From: Eurosta solidaginis
Taxonomy: Eukaryota; Arthropoda; Insecta; Diptera; Tephritidae
Length of the DNA: 64,000 nt
Assembly (NCBI RefSeq): GCF_040869045.1
Contig: NC_090322.1
Coordinates: 168,034,672-168,098,671, forward strand
Direction: 5' to 3'
Both the position numbers and the translations under genes were made by a program. Numbering within the stretch: position 1 is the stretch's first letter; each line of letters opens with the position of its first letter. Under the pieces are notes generated by a model. That model was not told the DNA's origin and searched no databases. It saw only the letters and a list, made by a program, of their open reading frames with translations. Below are positions 1 to 11,763 of this stretch, piece after piece.

Positions 1-860
1 GATCGTCAAAATCGATTGGACTCCCCAAAACATTCGGGGAGGAAGAAGAAGAAGAAGCTGAAAAGATCAGTTGACACCAACATTTCAGTAATGCTGCTAT
101 CTGCTGCAGTCATCTGCCAAAGAAACTATGCTAACTTATTTGAGGAGGAGAAGGTAGTCTCAATATGTGGAAAGTTCATCTCCATCTGCTTCCCCTTTTT
201 ATACCCCTGTTGCATTAGATGTTTAGTTTTGAAACTTTATCCGGTTGTTTCGCATCTCATCAAGTTCCCTCACTAACATCGTTGTCAGCATTGGGAAAAT
301 TGTGGATTTTTAGATAGAGTAGCTATTTTTAGTGGGCATGGGCTATCATTGGGAAGAAGAATACCTTTGTTGTAATTCGCAAAATCTTCAAAATGGTCAG
401 CCACCAAATAAAAGTAGGCGTTTGTTTAACACAACTGGGTATATTAAAAGGGAACAGATCAACACCATAAGAATCACATTCCAAATTTTACCTACTAAAT
501 TCAATGGAAACATACTTTTGCCGGCTAACCGGTCACGGCACATAATTAATGCACATCAGCAACGCAGCACCGTGACGTAACAATAACCTACCGAAAAACG
601 AGCATGGCAAACTTGTTCATGAACTTGAAGAGTCTTGTGTGACCACTTTAAATAATTCGCTAATATGACATTCACCTAAACGAAACCGAAAGCCAGTGCA
701 TACATCAAAAGAGATAAGAGAATAAGACACACAGCGCTTATGTAGCATATTGAACTTTACGCATTCATGTCAATGTTAAAAAAATCGAACCTTTCACTCT
801 TCGAATTAAATAATTTTTTCCTTACGCCTTTGTTTGTTCTCCTATTTACTTTTAAAGCAA
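1..860. other. Intergenic DNA downstream of the first YLP gene
   Basis: No gene is supported here. Short open frames at 16-276 and 332-580 have no recognisable domain or typical coding composition. The stretch probably holds 3' flanking DNA of the minus-strand gene that ends at 889. Confidence 0.5.
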
Positions 861-866
861 TTTAAT
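861..866 (-). terminator. Candidate poly(A) signal of the first YLP gene
   Basis: The minus strand reads ATTAAA about 23 nt after the stop codon of the 889-1581 coding exon. This is a common variant of the poly(A) hexamer. The placement is plausible but the call is inference. Confidence 0.35.
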
Positions 867-888
867 TACATGATTGACTTAATCCTAT

Positions 889-1581
889 TCAATAAATATA
901 ACCGCCATAGGGGCTATATTTTGTACTAAAACTGTACGCACCGGCACTACTGACATATTGTGTCACAGCATCATGTGACGCTGCTGGAAAGGACGCTGAG
1001 CTTATGTGATGCTCCTCAACTGGTGATTCAGCGTGGTCCACACTGTGGTCATAGCTATTGCTGAAGCTTTTATGATCTAAATCATATGTGCCAGCATCTT
1101 GGCTACCCAAATTGTAGCCATATGAAAGGCCAACATTACTAAAATCCGCAGCATGATAACTTGCATCCACGTGATGTTGCTGTTGGTCTTCATCTGTATC
1201 GGCTGGTTGATATTGCCAATGTGCTTTATCGTTGTCATATATGCTATATGAAATGGCGTCAGCTGCTGTGAATTTCTCGAAAGCTGGCGATTCCCCGTGA
1301 ACATATGTGACATCATGGCCTCCGGAATATGACGCTTCCTCAGCTTGTTGTGTGTATTCGAACTTTGGTTGATAACCGCTGTAGCCATCACTGAGCTCAG
1401 CATTGTTAATGTCAGAATCGAATTTCACATCCAAAAGTCTATCTGAGTCCGAAAAATCCTCTGTCTTTGCTGCAGGCACAGAATCGGAATAATATTGCAC
1501 AGGTGGTAAATATTGGCGGCTTAGATGTTTGCCATCGGCCGAGACAGCGGAAATGAGCGCAAATGCAGTAAAGATGAGGTT
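889..1581 (-). CDS. Secreted YLP-motif low-complexity protein, coding exon 2
   Basis: This exon encodes 230 residues. They start with a hydrophobic signal peptide core NLIFTAFALISAVSA, then DGKHLSRQYLPP, which carries the -L-x-R-x-Y-L-P-P motif shared with the genes at 41.4 and 60.6 kb. The body is rich in Tyr, Ser, Asp, His and Ala, and the chain ends GGYIY. The minus strand just upstream reads TTATTTCTTTGCAG, a strong splice acceptor, so the frame that continues upstream through a TTG is intron and exon 2 starts at 1581. The start codon lies in an unlocated upstream exon; no convincing ATG-GT junction was found between 1590 and 2430. The role is inferred as an extracellular structural protein of cuticle, eggshell or mucin type. 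No chitin-binding R&R domain is visible. The frame is intact, so the gene is probably functional. Confidence 0.82.
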   Translation of the reverse strand, partial: NLIFTAFALISAVSADGKHLSRQYLPPVQYYSDSVPAAKTEDFSDSDRLLDVKFDSDINNAELSDGYSGYQPKFEYTQQAEEASYSGGHDVTYVHGESPAFEKFTAADAISYSIYDNDKAHWQYQPADTDEDQQQHHVDASYHAADFSNVGLSYGYNLGSQDAGTYDLDHKSFSNSYDHSVDHAESPVEEHHISSASFPAASHDAVTQYVSSAGAYSFSTKYSPYGGYIY

Positions 1582-1751
1582 CTGCAAAGAAATAAGTAGG
1601 TTCTAGAATATTTTTACTTATATATTTTTAATACAGCTGTTTCAGATTTCGATATATGCATATTTGAGCTTCCCGGACATAAGGTTCCTAGTAATGTTCT
1701 ACTCAAAATACCACAAAATCCTAGTAGCCAGGGGACTTAGAATATAACCGC

Positions 1752-1925
1752 GGCAGGTATGTCTGTCGTAAGAGACGACTACCTTTCCCTTCCAGGGGTT
1801 GCCACCGCAATTTATAGCTTCTCCAACCCAATTGTCAACATAAGGGATGACCTAGAAAGTTTCATGTGGGCATATTAAATCGTTTCCGAGATGGTTGGAC
1901 TTGTAACTTAATGTGCTTGCTACCG
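1752..1925 (-). repeat. Dispersed repeat R, copy 1 (partial)
   Basis: The block around TTGCCACCGCAATTTATAGC and the TCTCCAACCCAATTGTCAAC box match, in reverse orientation, the 3' part of the copy at 2430-2815. The middle is deleted. At least five copies of this family lie in the window. No coding capacity is seen. Confidence 0.6.
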
Positions 1926-2429
1926 GAAAATACCGGATCTATAGAAGAACTTTTCAGTAAATTATTTCAGTAGATAGAAAATCATTTCTTACGATCGAAA
2001 TAACCGGTTCTATTGCAAACTGTCGTTCCCATTTTTCGTCACAATTCAGAGTCCAATGTTTGAGATCGGTGGGGTACCGTTAAAGGAAGAGTAAGCGCCC
2101 AGGTGTTTCTTTGTTGATTGCACGGAGGTACGAAATGCTCTAGAGATATGCTCTCACTGCTCATACATTCTGCCGGTTTGACGTATGCTCTCAGAGAGCA
2201 GATAATTTTTTATTCGAGCACCTGGAATATAGCATCTTCAGGCTAACTGTAACTAGACCCAAGCAGATCAACCCCTAGTAGTGCATTGAAAGAGATGGCA
2301 ATATAGGCGGGATTTTTCCTTGCACAGATGGAAATAATTGTAAATCGTATTTGCAATGCCTGCCTTTTCCATATTCTTCATCTTGTAGTGATAAAGACAA
2401 TTTCTGGTGGCTTATGCTGATTTGATACT

Positions 2430-2815
2430 GTCATTGAGGTTCGTTGTTGTTGTTGTTGTTGTTGTTGATGTTGTATTAACGATAAAGACACACCCCGAAG
2501 GCTTTGGGGAGTGTTTTCGATGTTGATGGTCCTTTTTCGGATATAGATCCGGTACGTTCCGGTAACAAAGCACCATTAAGGTAGCCCGACCATCTCGGAA
2601 ACGATTTATATGACCATATTAAACCTTCTAGGCTATCCCGCCGTTCCCACCCCCTAGTTCCATGAGGAACTTGGGGTCGCCAGAGCCTTGGCTGTTAATG
2701 AAACAGGATTCGCCACGGGTAGGTGAGGTTGACAATTGTTTGGATAAGCTATCTATTGCGCTGGCAACCTCTTGAGAGGGTTGCGCTACTCAACCCCTTG
2801 AATCAATTTGGTATT
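2430..2815 (+). repeat. Dispersed repeat R, copy 2 with (GTT)n head
   Basis: The copy begins with an eight-fold GTT microsatellite at 2442-2467. It runs through the shared boxes GGTACGTTCCGGTAACA and CACCATTAAGG to GACAATTGTTTGGATAAGC and a TTGCGCTGGCAACC box. These boxes recur at 1752-1925, 21010-21298, 33140-33420 and 62461-62625. It is a non-coding interspersed repeat, probably part of a retroelement. I do not know its class. Confidence 0.6.
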
Positions 2816-3300
2816 TTAATCGCCTACAAAATTTTTTAAAAATATTTTTAGGTAGGACGATTTTGAACAGTCAGCTACATGGGGTGACACTCTACCCAGC
2901 AGACGCAATTAACTGACAAAAAAATGAAAAAGTAAAAAGAAATTGTTTATTGTGTTGGAACTTTATATTCCGGCCTTGACTTTGACAACAGAAGAGTTCA
3001 GCTTTTGTGCGGTCCTGCTACACAGATAATATTCAGCTTTTTATTCTCAAAATTTCTAAGGAGTTGTGCAGCTCACTTCTTATCGGGTATTTGTAAACTG
3101 ATTGCTTCCTATTTCTCGTACTAATCTTTTTCGAAAAATCGCAAAGAAACAACACAGTTAACGAATGTCAATTCAATTTGGGAGCGAAATGGCTTCAATT
3201 GTTAAACCATTTGGAAGCCGAGCAAATCTCTTGTGATTGAATCATGCATTATGGATAAAACAAGTGTGATTTCTTATCCGTCAACTGCCTGAGAGGATGT
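2816..3300. other. Non-coding spacer
   Basis: I see no gene, repeat boundary or regulatory motif that I can support in this stretch. Confidence 0.4.
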
Positions 3301-3424
3301 TTAAAGGTACGTCCACACCGGTAACGAAATAGCAAAGTTGTATAACAATTGTTTTAAAACAACTTGCAACTTGTTATACAACCAAGTTATCTAATTCCTT
3401 TGATCTTTACCGACAATCTCTGGG

Positions 3425-5083
3425 CAGGGCCGTAGAGAGAAAATCCGGGCCCGGGACTAAACAATTTACGGGCCCCCTATAAAAAATCCACCAATACATT
3501 TGATTAACTTGAATTAATGACGTCTCATTCATGAATCATTATTGATGGATTACATAAAAAAAAAATGTTTACCACATCAACTAAATGATTTTTGGACTAA
3601 GAGCTGACAATAAAACACAGAATATTTACTATTTATACTGTTTTATTGTAACGTAGAAATAAAATTCTCTTTTAACAGCCACATATTGTTTCAAATAATC
3701 TGTTCTAGTTTTTTGGTAACATTTTAATACATTTCTGATAAATGTAATGATGATTATAAATTTTAATTATTTAATATAGAAAGTTCGAAAATTTAACTGT
3801 TTTGCCAAAACGGATTCAACACAAAGCGTGGCAAGCCCTGAAACTCGCTCTTGAGATGAACGTTTTTGATTCTTGAAAGGACGCTGAAAGAACGTTCTGC
3901 ACTAGCTACAGTGCAAAAGATACGCAAAGCAACACAAATATTGGCGAAAATCGTATACAGAACATATGTAAATGGCATTTAGCAAGTCCAATGGTGACAG
4001 ACCTTTATCAAAATTTGTTTCGTAAATGTGTTTCAAGTGAATTATTTCGCATTCTAAGCTTTGAGAAACGCCCGACTTGTATTTTTCAACAAATTTTGCT
4101 GCACTCGCCCGAACCGTAGTTTCATCCATGTCTTCAAATTGCCACAAAAGGAAAACGTTTCGTTCAAATTTCTCATAGCTGCAAATCGTTCAGTAATACC
4201 AGTGATTACCGAATCGACGATCACCAAGAATGTATTGTTTTTAAAATCAGACTCTGGATCATCCGAAATCATCTCATTTCCATTTTCTTCAAAAAGTCTT
4301 TTGGATTTTCTCTTTCGAATGTCCGGAAACTTTGACGAGATATTTAATTGAATAGCAGCTGTTTTGCATTCGTTTAAAATTGTTTCCCATTGGTTTCTGA
4401 TCAACTTCAAATCAGCTAATAAGGCATCTAGATGTCGGACCTCAACATCTATGCTGACGTCTCTAGCTTGGAGGACCACGTTTCTTTCATTAATGGTAGT
4501 CAGTGTTTTGAATTCAGTTTTTTGGTTACTATTCACGAAAGCCAAAAACCGTTCTTGAATTTTAAAATTTGTTGCTTTCGAATTGAAATGGAGTTAACAA
4601 AAAATGATCGTAGTCAACGTGACTAGCATCAGGCATAGCATCAACGATAATAGCAAAATACTTGAGCTTTCTTGCCTTGATATAATATATCTTGACTTCT
4701 TCAGATCGCAAAAACTCATTATTCACGGTACCGATATCGAAGTCGTTTAAATAATCTGGACTTTGATACAGAGTTGGTCGTATTGTTGGAAGACTTTTTG
4801 AAGATGAAATTTCATCAGTGTCACCACGAAAACTACGATTTCGGATTCATGTAAACATACAATTTTGTTTGATGTTTTTATTGTCTCCTCAGGCCCAGGC
4901 AAAAAATCATTATCAATATTCGTTGCTTTTGAAAATCGGCTTAAAATTTGCACATGGAACAACTAAAGACTCTCCTGAATTAAAAAAAAAAATGTTTTAG
5001 TACCTCTAAATCGTGGGCCCCCTGAGAAACCCCTGCCCGGGGGGAATCCCCACCCCATTCTCCCCCCACTCTCGTCGGGCCTG
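3425..5083 (-). mobile_element. hAT DNA transposon with 8-bp target duplication
   Basis: The left terminus is CAGGGCCGTAGAGAG and the reverse complement of the right terminus is CAGGCCCGACGAGAG, matching at 12 of 15 positions. The element is flanked by TCTCTGGG (3417-3424) and CCTCTGGG (5084-5091), an 8-bp duplication with one mismatch, as expected for hAT transposons. The length is 1659 bp. Inside is a decayed minus-strand transposase. The insertion lies within the TTAA-flanked MITE, so it is the younger of the two. Confidence 0.85.
3793..4962 (-). pseudogene. hAT transposase pseudogene (ZMYM1-like type)
   Basis: Three minus-strand segments in different frames line up as one broken protein: about 4962-4747, 4545-4054 and 4147-3793. 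The last contains VASAERSFSVLSRIKN followed by a Leu-rich tail, the diagnostic C-terminal dimerisation region of hAT transposases. The 4545-4054 segment contains DSVITGITERFAAM, typical of the ZMYM1-like domesticated and transposon-borne hAT proteins. The catalytic N-terminal half is missing or scrambled. Frameshifts and stops show it is dead. Confidence 0.8.
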
Positions 5084-5238
5084 CCTCTGGGTAACAGTAA
5101 CCTGCTATAAAAAACAGAAAAAAAGTTACACAACATCGTGTTATACAACATTTTTCAGTTGAATTTCTAACAAGTTATAGAACATTGGTTATATAACTGT
5201 TTGTAACACGTTTTGTTACTGGTGTGGACGCACCTTAA

Positions 5239-6434
5239 CGCACTTTTTGGCGTTTTGCCAGGATGTTCAATATGGCAGCTCATACGGTCGCCTATTTTCA
5301 ACGGCTGATAGAAAGAGATACAGGATGAGCTCACGATAGTCACTTTGAAAATCAGGTGATCCTTTCTATTTGTAATTTTGACGTCTATGCAGAAGTTATC
5401 ACACTTGTCTTATCCGAAATGGAATCACGAATTCATCAAATGTTGTTTTGTTGACAATTTTCACTTGAATTTTTTTTTACTATGGTTTCTTTTACTATAA
5501 AGTTGGAAACATTTTCACTTTTTCGCACTTCGCTTACCATTTTAATGTAAATCCCAAGACAAAATGCATCAACTGCAATACTAACTAACTAACCACAATG
5601 AATCCAATATGACAACTGTTACACCACATCGAATCAGGCCATGTCTTATATAGTATTTATATAGAATTATGATAATATTCGTTTTATTGGCAAATTTTTT
5701 TTATTTGAATAAATGTTAATATTTGTGTGTAATTAAAAGGTCATGTTTTGTTCTCTTTAAATTTGTTTAGCTTTAAAATGATAATGGCAAAATAAAACAG
5801 ATAACATAAATAATAACTATAAAAATAAAAATGTATTTAGTTTACGCACAAAAGATAAAAGTAAATGGAATTAACACAACAAATATTTATTTATAAGATG
5901 GACCACATTTATGATGTCTCAATTATAAAAGCTTGCATTGACGATACGTCTACAACCTAAATTGATGAGAATTGAAGCACTGCTACAACAACAACAACAT
6001 GAGATAATTGGCATGTTTTTGTATGTCTTTTATTGATATCGAATGGTAATGGCTATAACAAGGAGCACTCTAATAACCATCTAATTGTCGAAACTAAGGA
6101 GCGGAGTAAACAAATTTCCAACATGGTTATGATCTTAGCTTGGGACTCTTGATAACTTGGTGATTTAGTATTCAACTTTTTATCTAAGACTTAACAAAAC
6201 TTTAAATTATGAATGATGATAGTCAAGTTGTATAAAGCTTATACTAAATATAAATGCTTATTATAAGTTTATGGATTAAGTCACGAGCAAATATTTGAAA
6301 AGACACATGGCCATCTAATTTTTTGTTTGTTGAAAAATTCTTAATAACTGATGGGTTTTTAATTACTTAAGAACTTTCAAATATGATCTGTTCAAAATTA
6401 GCATAACAAATTTTTGCAAGAGTTTTAAACACCT
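5239..6434. other. AT-rich intergenic DNA
   Basis: No coding or RNA gene is supported. A short (CAA)n run near 5983-5997 is the only simple repeat noted. Confidence 0.45.
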
Positions 6435-9380
6435 ATAAAACAAGTAACGGTGTCTAATTTCGGGTGTAACCAGACATTATATACTCAACGAGAGCATCAA
6501 TTGTTCAGTTCATTGCATAGAAATTACTTGTCTACATAATACGTGGCACCGCCCATTTAAAAAAAGTGTCTCCCAATTTCCTCTTACAAAAAAACTTGGT
6601 AAGTGAAATATCACTGATACAATACTACTTTTCGGTAAGATATACCTTATTATTCTAGTCTAAGACCCTTTAAAACTTCTTTTATATAAAAGTAGGCGTG
6701 GTCTTTAACTGATTCCGTCCATTTTTACTAGAAATATTTACTACTATTTACCTATAAGGAACCCAATCTTATTACCATATGTTCATTTTTCTTCAAGTTA
6801 TTGCTCCCGAAGATAGAAGATTGCTTAATCAAAATAGAGGAAGTGTCACGCCCGTTTTAAAAAATTTAATATTTTCTAACATTTTGTTATAATTCCTTTT
6901 AGAAAGTAAAATACCATAAGTATCAAGCTCTTTTTCGCAAAGGTGTAGCTTATTACATTCGTCTACGACCCTTTTAAAATTATTTTATATAAATGTGGGT
7001 GGCCCTCATCCGATCCCGTCCATTTTTATACTCAGCTGAGCAGAGCTCACAGAGTATATTAACTTTGTTCGCATTACGGTAATCCGTAACGGCATAAACT
7101 AATCGAGATAGATATAGACTTCTATATATCAAAATGATCTGGGTGAAAAAAGAAATTCATTTAGCCATGTCCGTCCGTCCGTCCGTCCGTCTGTAAAACC
7201 GATAACTTGAGTTAATTTTGAGGTATCTTGATGAAATGTAGGTTGCTGGGCGCTAACCTCAGATCGCTATTTAAAATGAACGAAATCGGACTACAACCAC
7301 GCCCACTTTTTCGATATCGAAAATTTCGAAAAACCGAAAAAGTGCGATAATTCATTACCAAAGACGGATAAAGCGAAGAAACTTGGTAGGTGCGTTGACC
7401 TTATGACGCAAAATAGAAAATTAGAAAAATTTTGGACAATGGGCGTGGCACCGCATGCTTTTAAAAGAAGGTAATTTAAAAGTGTTGCAAGCTGTAATTT
7501 GGCAGTCGTTGAAGATATCATGATGAAATTTGGTCGGAACGTTACTCCTATTACTATATGGGTGCTAAATTAAAATTAGCGAAATCGGATGACGAGCACG
7601 CCCATTTTAGGGAAAAAATTTTTTTAAGTCAAATTTTAACAAAAAATTTAATATATTCACAGTATAAAAGTAAATTATGCCAACATTCGACTCCAGTAAT
7701 GATATGGTACAACAAAATACAAAGTTAAAAGAAAATTTCAAAATGGGCGTAACTTCGCCCTTTTTCATTTAATTCGTTTAGAATACTTTTAATGCCATAA
7801 GTCGAACAAAAATTTACCAATCCTTGTGAAATTTAGTAGGGACATAGATTCTATGACGATAACTGTTTTCTGTGAAAATGGGCGAAATAGGTTGAAGCCA
7901 CTCCCAGTTTTTATACACAGTCGACCGTCTGTCCTTCCATTCGGCCGCTAACACGATAAATTGCGCAAAAAACGATATATCTTAACTAAACTTAGTTCAC
8001 GTACTTATCTGACGTCACTTTATCTTGGTATAAAATATGGCCGAAATCCGACTATGACCACGCCCACATTTCCGAAATCGAAAATTTCGAAAAATGAAAA
8101 AATGCCATGATGCCAAATATGAAAAAAGAGATGAAATATGGTAATTGGATTGTTTTATTGACGCAAAATATAACTTTAGAAAAAACTTTGTAAAATGGGT
8201 GTAACACCTACCATATTAAGTAGAAGAAAATGAAAAAGTTCTGCAGGGCGAAATCAAAAGCCCTTAGAATCTTGGCAGGAATACTGTTGGTGGTATGACA
8301 TATATAAATAAATTAGCGGTACCCGACAGGAGATGTTCCGGTCCACATTTTGGTCGATATCTCGAAAACGCCTTCACATATACAACTAAGGGCTACTCCC
8401 TTTTAAAACCCTCATTAATACTTTTAATTTGATCCTCATATCATACAAACACATTCTAGAGTGACCCCTGGTCCACCCTTATTGCGATATCTCGAAAAGG
8501 CGTCCACCTATAGAACTAAGGCCCACTACGTTTTAAATAATCATTAACACCTTTCATTTGATACACATGTCATACAAACACATTCCAGGGTTACCCTAGG
8601 TTCATTTTGCTAAATGGTGATTTTCCCTTATTTTGTCTCCAAAGCTCTCAGATGAGTATGTAATGTTCGGTTACACCCGAACTTAGCCTTCCTTGTTTTT
8701 TCTGGAAATATTTCTTGCTATAAAGAAAGTATGTGTACCCAATCTTATCACGAGCCAGTAATTTTTCTTCAAGTTATGGCTCCCGAAACATAGAAAATTT
8801 TTTAGGCATAAGAGGGGCGGTGTCCCGCCCATTTTCGAAAATTTGAATTTTTTCCTATTTCTTGTTATAATTCCACCTGGAAAAACAAATAGATTTGATA
8901 TAAAGCTCTTTTAGATATACCTTATTTTATTCGTCCACGACCCTTTTAAAAATCTTTTTTATAAAAGTGGGCGTGTTCCTTAACCGATTGCGTTAATTTT
9001 TCTTCGAAGCATTCCTTATAGCAAAGGCAAGCTCTCTGCTGAATTTTGTTATGGTAGGTTTATCGGTTTTTTATTTATGATTGATAATATTTGTAAAATT
9101 GTATTTATCACAAGTGGGCGGTGCCACGCCTGTTTTCAAATTTTTAACAAGAGTCTTAATATCGATCCACACATCGAATTTTAACATTTTAGGTGTATTA
9201 TTTACTAAATAATCAGGTTTTTTGTGTTTTCCAAAATGTTATACATATATATATAAAGTGGGCGTGGTTATTATACGTTTTCACTCACTATTCTGTGTCC
9301 AGAGCGAGCTAAGTATACAAATTTGGGTTGACCCATACCTTGAACGATATGCTCACATCATAGGAGCCATGCAATAAATC
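6435..9380. repeat. Old E-related repeat, split by a younger E copy
   Basis: The left part (6435-7022) opens with ACAAGTAACGGTGTCTAATT and a degraded TTCGGGTGTAACC box. It carries modules built on GGGCGTGG, TTTTTCTTCAAGTTATTGCT and GACCCTTTTAAA. The right part (8699-9380) repeats the same modules, for example TTTTTCTTCAAGTTATGGCT and GACCCTTTTAAAA. The two parts flank E copy 1, so a tandem-modular old element was interrupted. It is non-coding. Confidence 0.55.
7023..8698 (-). mobile_element. E element copy 1 (complete, short array)
   Basis: Both family termini are present: TTTTTATACTCAGCTGAGC at the left, and at the right GTTCGGTTACACCCGAAC followed by CTTCCTTG. Between them are a (GTCC)n run at 7170-7196, a core with four to five CCACGCCC boxes, the TTTTTCGATATCGAAA palindrome, and only two to three ~130-bp minisatellite units (about 8300-8600). 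It is non-coding; small frames inside recur in every copy and are fortuitous. Confidence 0.75.
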
Positions 9381-10136
9381 ATCAAAATAGGCAACATCAT
9401 CTACTAGTTTTAATTATAAAAGAACTAGTCCAAAAACTGTCACATTTGAAAAGTAATCTGGTATAATGTTAATTAAGCGACAAAGTCGTAATTTTTCAGG
9501 AGATCAAAGAAACGTTTATCACGAAACAATATGAAAATATCTTTATATTATTTTAAGCGTATCCAAACACATGATAACAAAAAGTTTTATACAAACATGT
9601 AAGGAAGTCTAAGTTCGGCCGAAACCGAACACTAAATATCCAACTTTGTGTTTTCATATATATATATATATTAAAGTTACATTTAAAGATAAATGTGACG
9701 AACACTAAATGACATAAAAGCTGGAACACTCTGCCTATTCATATGGAAATACCGTCATACTTAAGAAGTCATAAGCCGTTGCTGTCATAGGAACAATGTT
9801 ATAACCAAATTTCATAAAATTGGTCGCAGTTTGATTGACTTTGTTATAAAAAATGTCGTTTATACTTTGCACTAACAAATCTACAATAGTAAGTAGCAGA
9901 TCCGCCAGCCGTTGTTCTGTCCTAATATTGGTCTATCTGCATAACTTTCAATAACTTTTTACCGCTTACTCTCTTTCCTCCTCTCCCACCATTTTTCTTA
10001 TAATTTTATTCAATCCTCCCATTGCCTTTCTCCTTCTGCCTTCCCGTCTTTTCCCTTACTTCTTTTCCGCTCCATCTATCCTTATCTCTCTAAATTCGTC
10101 TTACTCTGTCTCTTTCTCAATATATCTATCCTTCCC
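9381..10136. other. Spacer with E-type end fragment and CT-rich tract
   Basis: At 9596-9650 the text GTAAGGAAGTCTAAGTTCGG followed by CCGAAACCGAAC is a fragment of an E-like terminus, with a (TA)n run just after. From about 9930 a pyrimidine-rich stretch starts at TGGTCTATCTGCATAA and matches 16136-16330 on the far side of E copy 2. No gene is seen. Confidence 0.5.
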
Positions 10137-11763
10137 TTTTTATACTCAGTTGAGCAGAGCTCGCAGAGTATATTAACTTTGATTGGATAACGGTTGGTTG
10201 TACAGCTATAAAGGAATCGAGATAGATATAGACTTCCATATATCAAAATCATCAGTATCGAAAAAAAATTTGATTGAGCCATGTCCGTCCGTCCGTCCGT
10301 CTGTCCGTTAACACGATAACTTGAGTAAATTTAGAGGTATCTTGATGAAATTTGGTATGTAGGTTCCTGGGCTCTCATCCCAGATCGCTATTTAAAATTA
10401 ACGAAATCGGACTATAACCACGCCCACTTTTTCGATATCGAAAATTTCGAAAAACCGAAAAAGTGCTATAACTCATTACCAAAGACGGATAAAGCGACGA
10501 AACTTGATATGTGGGTTGAATTTATGACCCAGAATAGAAAACTAGTAAAATTTAGGACAAGGGCGTGGCACCGCCCACTTTTAAAAGAAGGTAATTTCAA
10601 AGTTTTGCAAGCTGTAATTTGGCAGTCGTTGAAGATATCACGAAGAAATTTAGCAGGAACGTTACTCCTATTAATGTATGTGTACTAAATAAAAATTAGC
10701 AAAATCGGTGTACGAACACGCCCACTTTTAAAAAAAAATTTTTTAAAAGTAAAATTTTAACAAAAAATTTAGTATCTTTACAGTATATAAGTAAATTATG
10801 TCAAAATTCAACTCCAGTAATGATATGGTTCAACAAAATAAAAATGTAAAAGAAAATTTCAAATCGGTTTAAGCCACGCCCAGTTTTTATACACAGTCGA
10901 CCGTCTGTCCTTAGGCTCGGCCATTGACACGATAACTTGAACAAAAATCGATATATCTTTACTAAGATTAGTTCACGTACTTACCTGAACTCGCTTTAAC
11001 TCGGTATAAAAAATGGCCGAAATCCGACTATGACCACGCCCAATTTTTCGATATGGAAAATAACGAAAAATGAAGAAATGCCATAATTCTCTACCAAATA
11101 TGAAAAAAGGGATGAAACATGGTAATTGAATTGGTTTATTGACGCAAAATATAACTTTAGAAAAAACTTTGTAAAACGGGTGTGACACCTACCATATTAA
11201 GTAGAAGAAAATGAAAAAGTTCTGCAGGGCGAAATCAAAAGCCCTTGGAATCTTTGTAGGAATACTGTTCGCGGTATTACATATATAAATAAATTAGCGG
11301 TACCCGACAGATGCTGTTCTGGCCCACTCTGGTCCACATTTCCGTCGATGTCTCGAAAACGCCTTCACATATAAACTTAAGGGCCATTGCCTTTTAAAAC
11401 CCTCATTTACACCTTTAATTTGATACCCATATCGTACAAACAAATTCTGGAGTCACCCCTGGTCCACCTCTATGGCGATATCTCGAAAAGGCGTCCACCT
11501 AGAAAACTAAGGCCCACTCCCTTTTAAAAGACACATTAACACCTTTCAATTGATACCCATATCGTACAAACACATTCTGGAGTCACCCCTGGTCCACCTT
11601 TACGGCAATATCTAGAAAAGGCGTCCACCTATAGAACTAAGACCCACTCCCATTTAAAATACTCATTAAGACCTTTCATTTGATACCCATATCGTACATA
11701 CACATTCTGGAGTCACCCCTGGTCTACCTATATAGCGATATCTCGAAAAGGCGTACCCCTATA

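Larger units (their letters stand above)
3301..5238. mobile_element. TTAA-flanked MITE interrupted by a hAT element
   Basis: The left end is TTAA followed by AGGTACGTCCACACCGGTAA. The right end, reverse-complemented, reads TTAAGGTGCGTCCACACC then AGTAACAAAA. The terminal inverted repeats therefore match closely and both ends abut TTAA (3301-3304 and 5235-5238), which fits a TTAA target duplication of piggyBac type. With the inner insertion removed the element is about 260 bp and non-coding. Its left arm holds a perfect 12-bp inverted repeat, GTTGTATAACAA at 3337-3348 with its complement at 3371-3382. Confidence 0.7.
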
